Below are positions 1 to 15,200 of a DNA stretch of 64,000 nucleotides, one piece after another. How positions within the stretch are numbered: the stretch's first letter is position 1; each line of letters opens with the position of its first letter. The stretch is from positions 17,675,383 to 17,739,382 of the forward strand of contig NC_092808.1 of NCBI RefSeq assembly GCF_040954645.1, in the 5' to 3' direction. The notes below the pieces were generated by a model. The model was given only the letters and a program-made list of their open reading frames with translations. It was not told the DNA's origin and searched no databases. The translations under genes were made by a program, and so were the position numbers. This DNA is from Diabrotica undecimpunctata. Lineage: Eukaryota > Arthropoda > Insecta > Coleoptera > Chrysomelidae.

Positions 1-39
1 GGTATATTACGAGCGACGACTAGGCGCTCGTAATATACC
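1..39. repeat. Perfect 15-bp stem-loop at the window edge
   Basis: Bases 1-15 and 25-39 are perfect reverse complements around a 9-base loop. Two copies of atatgacgtat follow within 45-74. It may be the end of a mobile element cut by the window edge, and no further identity is visible. The rest of 75-842 is AT-rich sequence, presumably intron of the raw-like gene, in which I see no coding or repeat signal. Confidence 0.6.
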
Positions 40-842
40 AATACATATGACGTATGAAGACATATGACGTATTAAGGATAAAGCGTCAACTAAGGAGATA
101 ACTAGGGGATAGAAGAACGATATACTTAACAGTACAAACTTTAAAATAAACAAATATCACAACAGTAAACATAGAACTTTCGAAAGCGATTCTTGTTATG
201 TGTATATATAGTGATGAAAGGTCTAGCATTATCTCTAAAAAGTGGAGCACAATCTCATTGCACCAATGATTTCTGTGCAAACTAGTCTTTGCAACTCTAT
301 TATTAAATGAATTTATGAGTCTGACAACTACTGTTATATGCAGTTTACAGCTATACCTAGAGGTGATATTTGCGAAGTTTGCGTTGCACGTAAATTTCCT
401 CTGGCGCAATTACATTTTCTTTTCTCGTTTTTTAGTTAACTAGGTGCTGAATATTTAGCAGATATGCTCATTTTCATATTAGTCATGTATACAAGAAGAA
501 TGAACATACATTAGGGAAAATATTCCTTGAAATTCACTTTTTAACTATCGTGGTGATTCATCTGTTAAAGATCTAATCCAATTAAATTTATTTCCTGTTA
601 AACTGGAAACATAAAAGTAATATTTTGTGGAACTATTAAAAACGTTTGTTAAATTCTTAGAATAAAGAACTATAATCAACAAATTATGCGCAGAATTGTA
701 ATATCTAATGTTCAGTCACGACCATTTGTTTTCTAAAATGTGTTTATAAAATCTTGGAATTGTTATTGAATAAAAATATTCTTAATAGTAAAAAAATATA
801 TTATCCTTGCGATTCTTCTAAATGTTTATTTTTTATTTTTAG

Positions 843-952
843 AGAGGTGTATAATGCCATCTGCGTACGTTTAGGCGATACTCTACACATTCCGGAAGAT
901 TCTGTACAGGCTTTGTTTAATGATATGAAACTATTTCCGTCCAAATCACAAG
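843..952 (+). CDS. raw: raw-like exon: first EF-hand-like helix block
   Basis: Acceptor ttttag ends at 842 and donor GTTAGT starts at 953. It enters with one leftover base and leaves in phase 1. It encodes EVYNAICVRLGDTLHIPEDS and onward to LFPSKSQ, a helix-loop-helix without a clear Ca-binding DxDxD loop. Confidence 0.75.
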
Positions 953-3066
953 GTTAGTATTTTTATATTATGAAATTGTTTTTTATCCTTTTGTAATGAC
1001 AACATTAAGTAAATATTTGCCATTTAGCAATAAATCATATCATAAAATTCGAAAAGCCGACTCTGCTCATTTACTGTCAAAACGTACACATCCAATTTAC
1101 CTGTTCATTTGGTGGGTATTGTAAACAACCCAAAAACTAACCTAGAAAGATGTTTCTGCTAAAAGTCTCAACAAAAACAAATTTAGGTTAGAAAATTACT
1201 GTGTATGCGTTAAATTAGTGATATTTTTGATGTTTCATTTCGATAATTCCAGTGACAAAAATGATCCAGTGTGCGAGGCAGTGCAGTAGGAGAAATGGTG
1301 CTGCAGACTACATCACTTTTGGAGAATTTTGTGTTTTCGTCAAGGAAATGCAAAACCAACCTCCCAAACAGCAAAGAAGGTCCACACCTCAAAAAATTAA
1401 TAATACAAGTAAGTTGAATTTGCTACAATTCATTTTTTCATGTTAATTTATTCTTTCATGCAAATTTGGACACCTAAAATAATGTTTATTGCTCATATGA
1501 TATTTTTAGATATAACTCATGTTTACTGAAGGCAACTCATAATTGTATGAATATAATCTAGTATAATCAGTATCGAATATATATAAAACTGTATTTTTTT
1601 CCTTACCAGAAAAGTGAAAGTATTGATCTCTATTTCATCAAACAATAATATAAGCAGTATTTTAATAAAATATATTTAGGGCTTATTATGTCGAAAATAA
1701 AGAAATTTTGTTAAAAATTAGTAGCTAGCTTTTGATATATTGGCAATTTTGAGGGTATCCTTCAACAGAAGTGTCAAAAAAGAAATAAAGAATTTGTTCA
1801 GTTATTGCAATGTATTTCTGAATCTATTGCAACTATAAAAAATAATTATTAAAAATAAAACATTTTTAATCAATCTGTGTGAAAAAAAATATTAATCTCA
1901 AGAATGTGTACAATTTTAGAGACAATTTTTAATGAAATATTCAGTATAATGTACCTACCTTTAAAATTATGCTTATAATACCTACATTTATTTAGTAGAT
2001 GACAGAGTTGGTATTTGAACAGGGCAGTAATTGATGAAAGGAAAACCACTATGACAATTATTTCTTTTCCAATTATTGATCTATTTGGAAAGTCGAAACA
2101 ATAAGACAATTCTAAATATAAAGCATTGTACATGTTAAAATGTGTAAGTTAATAGTATGTATTGTTGGTTCCAAAAAACACTAAATGATTTTGATTTTAT
2201 TTATAATTCTTTAGTTACTTAAATTATTGGAGATGTCTAATAATACTGCGAGATCATAATGTTGTTGTAGATATATAACACAAAGTGACTTGATCTGGCA
2301 ATAAAAAATATAAAAATAAATCTATATATCATGAATCACTTTTTATACCATTTTAATACCTTAAAAAGTTAGCCAAAAAATATTTCTTAATAGATAGATC
2401 ATTACTGATAATATTTAAGATATCATACAGAATATATACTCCATAAACAATAAAACAATAAACAATTGTAGTTATGATATATTTGTCTATGAATTATAAC
2501 TAGTGCCTAAACATGTACATTTTCTATTTTATAGAATGTCTAAATAGTAAATGTGATGTTTTCCTTGGAGGATCCTGTAACCCAACAACATGGAGAGCAG
2601 ATACAGCAATTCCAGAGTTACAAAAAAATGGCATCTCTTTTTACAATCCTGTAAGTTTTTATTTTTATAAACTTTTTATGTTTTTTTTTTATTATTGTAC
2701 TATAAATATTACATATCCTTACTCAGTACATCTCAAATTTTCAAATTTTAAAAGATATACCTACTATTAGGGACAATTTTTCACTACCAGGGAAATCTTT
2801 TAATGAACATTAAGTATGTTTTCTATTTTTCTATGTGCTTCAATTTCAACATTATTTTGTCTATACTGTAATAAATATATTTAGGTCATTTTAATTTTTA
2901 TTTTAATCATATACCTATAGATTTTCTTTTACACATTAAGCTTATATTTATAACAAGAGAAAGGTGCCATGATTTATCTGATTTGTTTTTATTGTTCTGT
3001 GTATGTTGTGAATTAGAATCTTTCATTGCTTTCTTTCAAGTTTTTTATATTCCTTGTTTCTGTTGG

Positions 3067-3127
<61 letters not shown>

Positions 3128-6100
3128 TCATTTATGAAGTGTTTTTACTTTGTATAAAATGTGTTATCTTTTAAAACAGTTGTTCAATAAGTTATTAGAA
3201 AAAGATATAACAACATATTATATTTTCAGTATGATCTCTCTTCAGCTCAATACATTTTTCTAAACAAACTCTTTAACCATCCAAATTGTAGGAATTCAAA
3301 GAGCTGCAAAATAAGTACCCATGCGAGTGATTAACTACTGGTGAACACAGATTTTTTTCTTTTTCCAATGATACTGTTTTTACTCTAATTCTCAACCGTT
3401 GTAATAATGATGAAGAATAAACTTCAGCCATGGTTTAAAGCATTAGCCAAGTAATAAATGTGAAAGATATTGTGCTGCCTTAAAACACTCGCTCTTTTGA
3501 TTGTCCCTTTGTCTCAGGACTGCTGTGATATATCCATGTTTTGTCCATGATAATATATAGGTACAGAAACTCAGCAGTATTCTGACAGAAAAGTACAAAA
3601 ACCAGTCTCATAGTTGACGAAATGATCACATTTATTCTCTACTGAGGGCAAATGCAGTATCTATCTTCCTGAGATTTTTATACCGATTTTTTTTATACTA
3701 TGAATGCCATCTATTGGATTTTCTAATAACTTATCGAATGACCATACTGCATATACTATGAAAACACTATATTTATATAAATCTAATATATTTTTATTTT
3801 TGTCAAGGATGCTTTTGTCTTATCTGAAACATGATTTTAGCAAGTGTCAATGTGGGCTCCTGAACTTGTGGCACAAGAGTATGATGCAAAGCAGGCAGCT
3901 TCAGTGTTACTTTTTGTGATAGATAGCCAAACTAGAAGTACAGTGGGGATGATAGAAGTTGCCTATCTTATAGCTTCTGGAAGGTGTGTTGTAGTAGTTG
4001 CACAGCCTTATGAAAAGGCACAGACCATAATGGGTGAAGTTATAACAGATAGGTATGTTAAAGAAATCTAATTTATTTTCTAAGAAATTCCAGACTATCT
4101 TTCACAAGAGAATAGTTATTTCGTCCATTTTAGCAAACAAGTAATGACCTCATCTTTTCATGAGCTGAATTTCTTATAAAATATTATTGATTTTCAGGGA
4201 ATATAGAGATTTAGTAAACGCACAAAGAATTTTATTGGATCTGGTTAAAAGTAAGGGGGTAAAAGTCCACAAAAACCTCACTACTGCTCTGCAATGCACT
4301 GCAAATATCTTAAGAAATTCTTCTACAAATGGTACCAGCGCAGAGGAACAAATTACAAGTAAACTTAGGTAAGATAAATATTTAAACATTCATACATGTT
4401 GATTTTTTATTATTTTTTACGTTTTCATCAATATTCATTGTTCTATTTTGATTTTTGCCTAGATTAAATCTATTTAATTTTTAATTTATGATTCATATTT
4501 GTTTAATATTTATTTAGTTGATATTCATCAAAATACAATTTTGGCAATTGTAATAAGGCAATTGATTGTTAATTACTTTGTGAATGCTATTGTTGTTTCT
4601 CTGACTATTATAATATCATCTACAAACACTTCCACTAACGCTGGTATCTGTTTCTACATTCTCAAGCAGAATACTAACCAGCAGAGGCGACAAACTTACT
4701 CTGATTGCTTTTGTAAAATTTCACACATCCCTTTTTCTTTGCGCCTACACACACTCTTATTTTTCGTTTTTTCACTATAACAGTGAACACTGTTTTCCTT
4801 ATATCAAACTAGAGTATGCCTAGAATTTCTTTAGCTTCTGCTATTTCTTTGTGCTTTTACCATTTTCATTAATAAAGTGATCATGTTTTACCCAGCAGTA
4901 CAATTGTTATTTCAACTGTTAGTTCATTAATAGTATCATAACACATAAAAAATTAATGGTTCAGCTTGTTTATTGAATAATATTGTTGCAGGAAACTAAG
5001 GGATATATATGACTCCTATGGAGGCGGGATGAAACCAGCAAATGTTTTGGAAGCTTTCAAAAAGTTAACCAACCGTTCCCTAGAGATGAACCAAGTATAC
5101 AATTATCTAAACTCCACAAGCAATTATAATAATTCCACTGTTAGTTTCGAGAAGTTTTGTGCCTTAATGGCGGAATTTTCAACCACGGACAACTGCGAGA
5201 TGTGTACTACAGATGGTAGCGTCTATTATACACCATTGTATTGGAAGTGTGCACTTTTGAAGACTAGGGTTTTCTTTAAATCGGTTTTTGATAATACTTT
5301 AGGTATTTGCGCAATTTGGATACTATATCATCGAACACTCATCTATTATTTGATTTTTATTTCAGTTTTTGGTTTTCAAAAGTGTTCATTTTCATTTTAT
5401 TATTTTTGAATCCATTTTTATGTTTTATTTGATACATTATTTTTTAAACCATTTTTACTATAATACTTCATTGATATTTGGACGCATCAAACATAAGCGA
5501 GCCCTTTATATTATGGCATGAATATTGAACGCGCGAGTATTGAATACTTTTACTTATGCAAATATATTAAACCAATAGATAAACAACTCCTATTAAAAGA
5601 TACAGATTAAGTGAAGCTGAGTCCGCCATTTGCATTGAGGAAAGAAGTCAGCGTTGCCAGGTCCTCGCAGTCAGAAAATCGTGAGCCGTTGTTAAAATTA
5701 TCGTACAGATTATTGTACTTATCGTGTTTACTGTTAAAAAAGAAATGAACAAAGTAGAAAAAATAAATAAATAAACCTTCTATCCTCAATACAAATGGCG
5801 GTAAAGAATTCAAAAAATTTGACAAGTATGGCTTCTATTCGTTTGATTTCTTTGACTTTATGTGAATATGGAGGCAAACTGAGAAGTGTTGAAACATTTA
5901 AACGCTGTTTACAGCTAGATCAATTATTTCCGATTCTGGAATTTGCTCTTCCTTCGCTGGAATGATATTTCGAAGAGACAACATATTGTTGGGTCTCAAA
6001 AATTAATAAAAACTGGTTTTATTAATTAAAAAAAATGGTTTGTTTAGAATCAAAATCTTCAGTTAACTTTATAGAAATGCGTCATATTGACGTCACGACT

Positions 6101-9100
6101 ATTTCTAATAATTCATGATGCGTTGTTAATTTTCTTGTTACATAAATGAATACGTTGTTGGGATTCGACGGAGTTTATTCGCTTAGTTTATGAAAGAACA
6201 TACCAATCATTCGCAATGGTGTGGGATTTCGAAAAATCTTTTCTTGTTGGGTGCCAAAAATGCTAAATGCACAGCAAAAAATCGCGTAGTTTGGAATTTC
6301 GAGGAGACTTCCAACAAAATACGACCGAAAAGACGTCATGGGCCAATCATTATACACTCAATTGAAAATAATTTGTATCGAATGGCGCGAGAGTCAAATC
6401 ACCGTGGTTTGAGACTTGTGACGAGATTAGCGACGCATCAAAAATGCGTGGCGCACATATGACAGAGTAGTGAGATTAATTATGCGGTTTTTAAGAGGAG
6501 ACAGAACCTAATTGTGTGTCATTTGCCAAAATGCTGTCGAATAACGAAGTAACACGTTTCAGATACGCCACTGAACGAATGCCGACCTCCCAATCGTTCC
6601 ACCGGTTTGAGTAGTCCGGAGACTCGAGGCGAAACAGATACGCCACTGAACGAATGACGAACTTCCAATCGTTTCCAACGGTGCTCGAACCTAGATATGT
6701 TTTTCACAGTAGAAAACAAAGAGATTTTAAGGTTCATTTACTTTCTAATGTTTAATAATATTGTTAAGTTTCTGTATTACATTTCAAATTAAAAAGAAAA
6801 CGTCAAACAACGTGTAGATCAGGATCAAGACTTGCAGTTAAAGTACAAAAATCTTAACAATTTACAGTGTAATTATTGTAGGCAATTTTCGATTAGTACT
6901 ACAGATACAGTGTATCATAGTCTTCTAAATAAGTCTAACGAACGTGATGACTAAGAAAGCAAAAATCCCAAAAAAATGTAGTTATTTAATGCTAGAAAAA
7001 TATATTTCTTAAAGACGGAAATTACCTTGCCTCCAAAAACTGAGAAAATTATTTTCTTCCAGCTCCTAGAGCTTTTATAAACGCAGACGATGAAAAAATA
7101 TATACGATGGTCATAGGTAAAGAAGGGAGGGTACAAATATGTGCTTATTTTAGCAAAATCTTACAACCTAACGTTTACGAACGATATAAACGTCACATAT
7201 TTGATATTTTTCTTTAAATAATTAGTTTATTTCAATTTCTTTTGATTTTAATTATTTCTTAACTTTCTGTTATATTTTACTATTTTTATTCTGAAAATAG
7301 TTGGCGCTCAACTCTTCTATCAACTAAATATTCTGTTTAATCTTTCATTTATTTTAATTCTATTCAAGTTATTCAGACCCACAACTACTCCATTCTATTC
7401 TATGCCCCACGTTGGGCGCCAATGTGTAACAATTATAACTGCCCTCAGAAAGTTGGGAGCTAATGTGTAAAAATAAAACTCCACCTTTTTTGGGAGCTAG
7501 TTGTTAAGGTTTCGTCTCGCTCGATATCTCAGGTGTGAGAACATCTTATCTCTGGCATGGACATTTTATATATGTCTCTGGCATAGAATGGAGTATAGAA
7601 TCAAAATAAGTGGAATTAGAATTGAAAAACAAAGATTAAAGATATTTTTAGAATAAAAACAGTAAATAATTATTTGAAGAAAAATGACAAACATGTAAAT
7701 TAGTTTGAAAAATATTTTCTTGATTTTTCTACGCACTTAATTTGATATATTTTATGAATATTTCAGTTTGGGCGACACAGTCTTTCCAGAGGCAATGTTC
7801 TACAAATAACAATACGTGCAGTCTCAACAATACGCACGTCAGTTGTTTAATGGAAACCCCTCCGGAGGAAGTAAACGACGATAGTGTGCCTAGCAGTGAT
7901 ATATTTTTAGGTGGATCCGCGTCGTCGTTACATAAATGGAGAAGCGAGATAGCGATACCTTTAATCAAAGAACACGGATTGAAATACTATAATCCTGCAT
8001 TGAGGGAAGGAGAATGCTACACGTTTAATGGCTGTGATGAAGATAAGTAAGTGACTCTTATGTATCTTCTAATTAAAAATATTAATGTATACGGTATTTC
8101 CTTTAAAGTTAACTTTACGTTACGTACCTTATAAATTGCTTATAATTTCTCTAACTAAGACAATATACGGAAACATACACGAGCATTCATATCTTAGACA
8201 TCTTACTATGATTATTTCGGTAATTTTAGAATTATTTTTACTCATACACTTAATATTTTTAATGAAATAAAATTTATAGATTTTTTAAAGTTAGTAAGTA
8301 GGTTCTCATAAAACAGTCTATATAACATTGAAGAACCAGTTCTTCAATTGGCCGTCAATTCATTCAAAACTTTGTGTAGTTTAAAATCAGCTAATAACCA
8401 TTTTTTCTGTCTACTTAAATATTAAGCGTAGTGTGACAATGGTGGCCTCACTATCAAATAGAGGAAATCCTTTTAAATTTAACGGAATCATCCGCCATTT
8501 TTAATTTGGCATAAGGAATCGACACTACCGACTTTCATAATTCAACTACTATCTTCTAGACGTCACTAATCATCCGCCCTTTTTAATCTGAATTAATTTA
8601 CAAATTATTTTTGCACTTCTGCTATAATCCACCAGTCACCGCCAGCAATTCGCCATTTTTCAAAATTAAACGATATATTTATGTGCAGTGCATTTGGCAT
8701 AAGAAATCTACCTTACTGACTGTCATATTCAACTATTATCCGCTAGTCGATCGCAGCCATTTTTTATTTAAAATTAATTTACAATTTGACATAAAACATG
8801 ATATAATATACGACATTTGTCTGACATTTGACATAAAACGTGACATTTACCGTTTGATATAAAACGTGACATTTAACGTTTGACCTTAAACGTGACATTT
8901 ATGTGACTAAAAACAAAAAGAACGAAATCTTCTCCTGACTGTTGCAACGCTAACATTGAGATTTCGTACTTCCTGTAGACGATTTCGATGCATAATCGCA
9001 ATTGAGGTTCGGTTTCGTAAAGCCTGAAACACAAGAAAACGGTCATCTCGTGCCGTGGTTATTCTTCTTCGTCCAGAGCCAGGTCGTCTGGATAGCAAAC

Positions 9101-12100
9101 CCTTCTCCTGAAAGCGTTGAAGCACTCGTTGAACCGTAGAAAGGCTTAGGCCAACATTTCTTGCGATTTGCCGTTGAGTGTGACCGTCTTTCACAAGCGC
9201 AACAATTTGTGCCGTTTCAACAACAGTCAAGGGTATTTTTGGTAAAAAATAAACAATAATAAACACTAATAATGGCACTAATAAACACTAATGATGGCAA
9301 TAATAAACGTTTGTTCGTTGCGTTTGAACAGAAAGTAGAAGCAGAAATGACATTTAAAACAAGCGGCAGTTACAGGTACCGTTCATTTTGGGAAGTGTGC
9401 GCTTTCCCGCGAATTCGGCACTATTGAAATTCTTTGTTGCAAAGGAAACCGCTAAGCCGACAACAATTCGCAGAAACATGCATTAGTTTGTATTTGTGTT
9501 ATTATTATTTACGATAAAGCTCGTTAAAAATGAAATATCGGTGATTTTCAAGGTGACCCGGATTTTATGATCGCGAGTTTATATTACTTACATCTGTTAT
9601 ATTCTTAAGAATACAATAATAATTGTGAATTGTTTTGGCGTTAGGACAATACTAAGAGGAAACTGCAACCTCTCTGTGATTAATTTCATTTAAAATTCAG
9701 ACGGAACTCTCCTAAGGCCTGCTATAGTCAATAATACTTTAAGTGCTTGCTTTGCTCCAACTGAAGAAATTACTTTGCTGAGATTGTTACCAATCTTCAA
9801 TGAAGATGGCACCACAGGAAGATAGATTTTACTAATTACCAGTCGTATTTACCTTTTAAAAAATGTCCAAAATGATGTATTGATACAATATTTAACAAAA
9901 TTATTGCTTTATTCCTTTACTACATGACTTTAATTTAATTTCAGGTATATCCGAAGCAATTCCTCAGATGTTCTAGATTGGAAGAAGGGGCTAGACAAAA
10001 GTAAAGTACTACTAATTGTGATCACGAACGACACTCGATCAATGACCAGCATCATTTTGGCAGCTTTCTATTTGGGCCTTAATAAAGATATGGTCTTGTG
10101 CATCCAAAATCTTCCAGATGATTGTGTGATTGGCAACGAAACGGTAAGTGATATATACATTGATTTATAATCACCTTTTTAAGAGCTGGTATACGAGGTT
10201 TTTCGATACAATCCGATAAATTCAACTCCTCTAAATAGTTATTTTGAATGAGTTCAAAACCTATGGATAGTGAGAAACCAGAGAGAATAGCAAAGGAGTT
10301 AAAAACAATAAACACAAGAGTCTCGCCATTTTTTAACAGATAGCGAGTTGTTGGTAGTCAAATAGTTGTAGAAAAGTGTTAATAATGCATTTGAATACTG
10401 TCTAGATTTTGAATGTCATATGTAACTTCTCTTTATCAATACATATAACAAAATTAGACAGCGTTGCCTGATTGTTTACTATATTTTGCTGGTGTAGTTA
10501 AATTATCCACTATGATATTATGATTATAAAGTCCACTTACGCAAAAAAAAGGAAGATTCTAATCTAATAAAAGGCTAGGAAGACACGTCATACAGGAACG
10601 CCGGGACGATAATTCCTAGCGCCACCTAGGAAGGAAATCAGAACTACCAACTGACATTTCAAACTTAATCAATCCGTCATCGTTTTATATTTACGCACCG
10701 CAAAAAAAACAAAAATATTGTTTATTAGAAAGCATTAAATTGATTTAACTTTTTTTACATGATATTTTGTAGTATTTCCCTTTGGTTTTTAGTTAATCTT
10801 TAGTTATTGAACTTTGACATTTAATTCTAAGACGGTACGAAGTTCGCCGGGTCAGCTAGTATATCATATATCAAGCAATAGGGGTTTTCATAATGTGACG
10901 AGCGCATGCGCACCCGCCATGTTTTTCGTACTGTTTTGATCAACACTATTATTATAGTGTATAATAAATAAAATATATCAATTAATGTTTTAAGGCTAAA
11001 AATATCAAATGCATGTACTGAGTAGTATTTAATACAAATAAAATATTGTAAGTATAGCACAAGATTGTTTATAAAGAAATAAAGGCTTTGGAAAATTTAT
11101 AAAATAATATATGTATTGTCTTTAAATGATTTATAGCGTGTATCACTCATGTATCTATGTTTTATAAACCTGAGAAAGGGTTTCGATCGTATCCAAGTCG
11201 AAGACGTCTTACAGCTACTGTATAAAAGAAACATATAAGTACAAAGCGGAGTCAGACAGGGTTAGCCGTTAAGCCCACTTGTCTTTAATATAATAATGGA
11301 AGAAATAATACAAGTAGTACGTTAAGGTCATGGTTACAGAATAGGGAACAAAGAAATCCAAATATTATGTTATGCAGACGACGACGCATTAATCGCCGAG
11401 ACAGAGGACGAGCTCCAAAGATTAACACATATCTCAATACAACAGCCAAGAAATACAATATGATAACACAGTAGAAAAAACCAAATGTATGACAACATCT
11501 AAATACCCACTACGATGTAAAATTGATGGGAAAATAATAAAGCAAGAAGCAAGGTTTCGATATCTGGGAATAGATATAACTAGTTACGGAGATGTTGAAA
11601 AAGAAATACGACAACAAAGCTTAAAAGCAAGTAAAGCGACGGGGTCTCTTAATGACACAATCTGGAAGAATAATCGCCTAAGACAAGACATAAAAACAAG
11701 AATCTATAAAGCAGCAATTCGACCTACCTATATTAACATACACGGCGGAGACAAGACCTGATACATCTAAAACGAGACCACTATTAGAAACAACAGAGAT
11801 GGAAATACTTCGACGAATATCATTGAAAAGTCTGTTGGATATAGAAGACATAAATGGATGGGTGACAAAACGTAAACAGGAGTGGAACGAAGACCTTAGT
11901 AGAATGGTAGAGGATGGGATTGTACGAAAAGCACGAGATAAGTCACCAAATGGACGAAGAAGTATGGGCAGACCAAGAAAAAGATGGTGCGATAATTTAA
12001 ACAATTTAGGAGGCGAATATTGAAGGAGAAACAGGCTTTAAAGTCTACATACAAGAAGGAAGAAGAAGTGTATCACTCTTACATACCATAACGACACCGC

Positions 12101-12182
12101 TTTGTTGTTCCTTTTCGTACAGGTGTTGTAATAATAATCCATTTAGAAATTTGGTTTGCTAATTGAGGCACTTTATTCTATA

Positions 12183-12257
<75 letters not shown>

Positions 12258-15200
12258 TAATTATGTGTTCACAGGTACTTTACTGTTATTTATATTCCTA
12301 ACATTTTTTTGCGTGGTCAATTGTCTTCATCCAGTCTCAATATCAACATGAGTCATAAACCTAACATGCTTGTTTACAACAAACAGTACGAAAAAAAAAT
12401 CGGTTGCCTGTAAAGTCGGTTTTACGGGCGAAGATTTTACGTGACAACGTCTTTTTGTCGGTAGAATATTTATTGATATGAATATTATTAAATTGCACAA
12501 TAGGAACAAGGAATTGAATGAAAATAAGAATTGCACAAATTTTAACTATAGAAATATATTTTGTTTACTAAAACATTGTACATGTAAACTTAAACTTAAC
12601 TAATTTCTATTTAAGTGATTTTGTTGAGGATAGGACGATGATAGGAGAAATATGAAATGAAAGGAAGTGTTTCTGCTGTAATGTGTCTTGAACACCAAGA
12701 ACGCTCGAGAAAGACAGAGACACAAGCACGCACCGATTCAACGCGCCTAATTCTCTAGTGCTGCGGGCGCAGCGGACCGATCATGTTTGAGTGGGAGAGA
12801 GACGCAAGGCATTCGCCGGTCCGGCGGGCCTCTCTCTCGTTCGGTGACTCATCGTAACAGACGTGAGCGGGCGTTACACTTTTTCATGAGTGACTCCGAG
12901 CCACAACCTAATTTAAGACGTTGTCACGTCAAAATGGCTGAAAATATTTGTGATGAAAAGGTTTATATAAACAACATGTATTGACTTGACATAGTGTGTG
13001 TAAAATGCTTAATGTTTGACGCAAAAGTTAATATAATTTCTTAGAAACTGAAATCACAATCTGCGCCAACTTGAGAATTGACAAACGTGCTCGCTTACGC
13101 CGCGTTACCAAATCAGTTAGTATTTCATTTTTGCTTTCTTGAACTTTTATCGTAGAAAGATTAATACTCAATAGTGACTATAACAATTTTACAATATATT
13201 AAAAGTAAGCATCATCTATAAACCAAAACTGAGACATACCATGAGAATAAAAATAAGATTACAATATTTACTTATTTTTTATTTAGTTTTGAATGAAAAC
13301 TATTATTAGTGTTGAGTTATTAAGAGGAATAAACAAAGTAAACTTGATCTGGTTACCAAGTCATACGGAAACAATTGAGTGCTGTTGATGTATTCACAAT
13401 TTAATGTACAAACACGTGATTCCTGAATGCACAATTGCATTTAAGTTCACAAAAATAGAAGTCAGAATGTCTAATTTGGCCGAACTCTGAAGAGGTAGAT
13501 ATCACTTAATCTAATCAAAGACTTGTTATGACTTTGCCTGAGTTAGGTTTATTGTTTCGGAATTATAATTGCATCAAATATTTGTATTTGACTTAATGTC
13601 TTTATTATCTTTTAGTGTTTGGTAATCTTATCAAAAAAACTTTTGTTTGCCTTCTTTAAGAACATGATAAATGAGTCCCATATGTAGAAAACACTCATTT
13701 TTGTTATCTCAACCCTAATAATTTTTAATGATTATTTATACGGGGTGACAATTTGAAAACTCAAAAAGATAGGTCGATTACATACTTATAAAAACTATTA
13801 AAACTAAAATTTGAATTAATGTGATAGTTGACAACCTAAATTACCGTATTCTGATTCATTGTTAGACAGTTCTGATTCACTCTCACTGGTATCACCTCCA
13901 ACATTGATTATTAAGTCTTGCATCTCATCCATGCATAGTGTGCTCTATTTCCATATACTGTACTTTTTGTGTGCTCTTCTCCACGTAGGAGCAAATCTTT
14001 TGCCAGTTTTGAGTTGTTACTGCTTGAAATTTTTCTTCGCTTAGCTGCCGTACATCAACTAATTTGAATGAGATATTACAGGCTTCTACTTCATTCTTTA
14101 CTAGTGCCCATATTTTTTCAATGGGGTTCAGCTCCGGTTAGTAAGGTGGTAGACGCAAAGGTAAACTCAAAATGTCATGTTCCGCTAGAAGCGTGTCAAC
14201 AATATATCTTTTATAATATGGTTTATGCTTTTTAATTAATGCATATAATTCGAGTTTTAAGGCATTGGTTTCATATGAAATACCTCGTCCCGTTACAGAT
14301 GAAGATATTTCATATGAAACGAATGCTTTAACGATTCAAAAACGAAAATACACTTTGTACCACTGTCGATCATTCAATTTAGTCTCCTTAAATCTAATGG
14401 TGACATTTTAAAACAGTTAGTATTCGCTTCGTGCAGTTGAACAAGTATCGCCCTTGCGATAGCTGCTGCAATCCACAATTCACATTTATGCTTTTTATGA
14501 TTTTGACTCAGAACTCGATAAAAAGTGCAACCACTTTTACTGTTACTGTAGCAGTTTGCGATGCAACAAATATTACCTACTATCGTTTTGAACAATTATA
14601 ATGTATAATTTTATAAGTTATAAAAACCTTAGGTCTGCTTGCCATTATACTAAATTCAGTACTAGATTTAATACTAAAAATATTGTATCTACAAATTCAT
14701 TATTTACCTGTGTGTTTGGTTTACTCTAATAATAAAACAAACTTCATTGTTAGGTTATCAATGCAAAATTGGTAGAGCGTATATTTACATGCTAATTAAA
14801 ATTAAGATAGTTGCAAACCAAAACCACATTACTAATGTTTTTAGTATTTTTAGTACTGAAATTAGCATAATGGCAAGCGGACCTTACGGTGATGACAAAT
14901 TTGGGCCGATATGAGCGCTTTAAACGTGACGTATATCCCCTCCCGTCAGCTCCACAGAACGAATAAGACGGTCGAAACGTAAATTCGTACTTTTCGTATG
15001 CATGAGTCATAGCCGATTAGATAATCTACTTCCTCTACCTCAAAATATTGATCTAGGCTAGAAAATGGTATAGGCCTTTAATTTTTCTCGCTGTGTCGAG
15101 ACTTAAACATCACCATTTTTATTTTTTTTTTGTTCATTTATATTTACTTTAAGCAATATATTAACGCATATTTTTCTTTTCAGTTAACGAAAAATGCCGT

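Noticed and set aside
754..842. Upstream extension of the first raw-like exon to an ATG at 754
   Set aside because: An acceptor (ttttag) ends at 842 and the upstream residues are AT-rich intron-like; the protein should begin further left.
5029..5409. 126-residue frame running past 5215
   Set aside because: Only the part to 5215 is exon; the rest is read-through into intron, shown by phase closure with the exon at 7767.
12163..12351. Reading frame of repeated Ile-Tyr
   Set aside because: Translation of a (TA)n tract; the same applies to frames at 42094-42312, 42497-42682 and 47240-47437.
12787..12984. Arg-rich 65-residue frame
   Set aside because: Arises from the GC-rich repeat segment; no splice or codon support.
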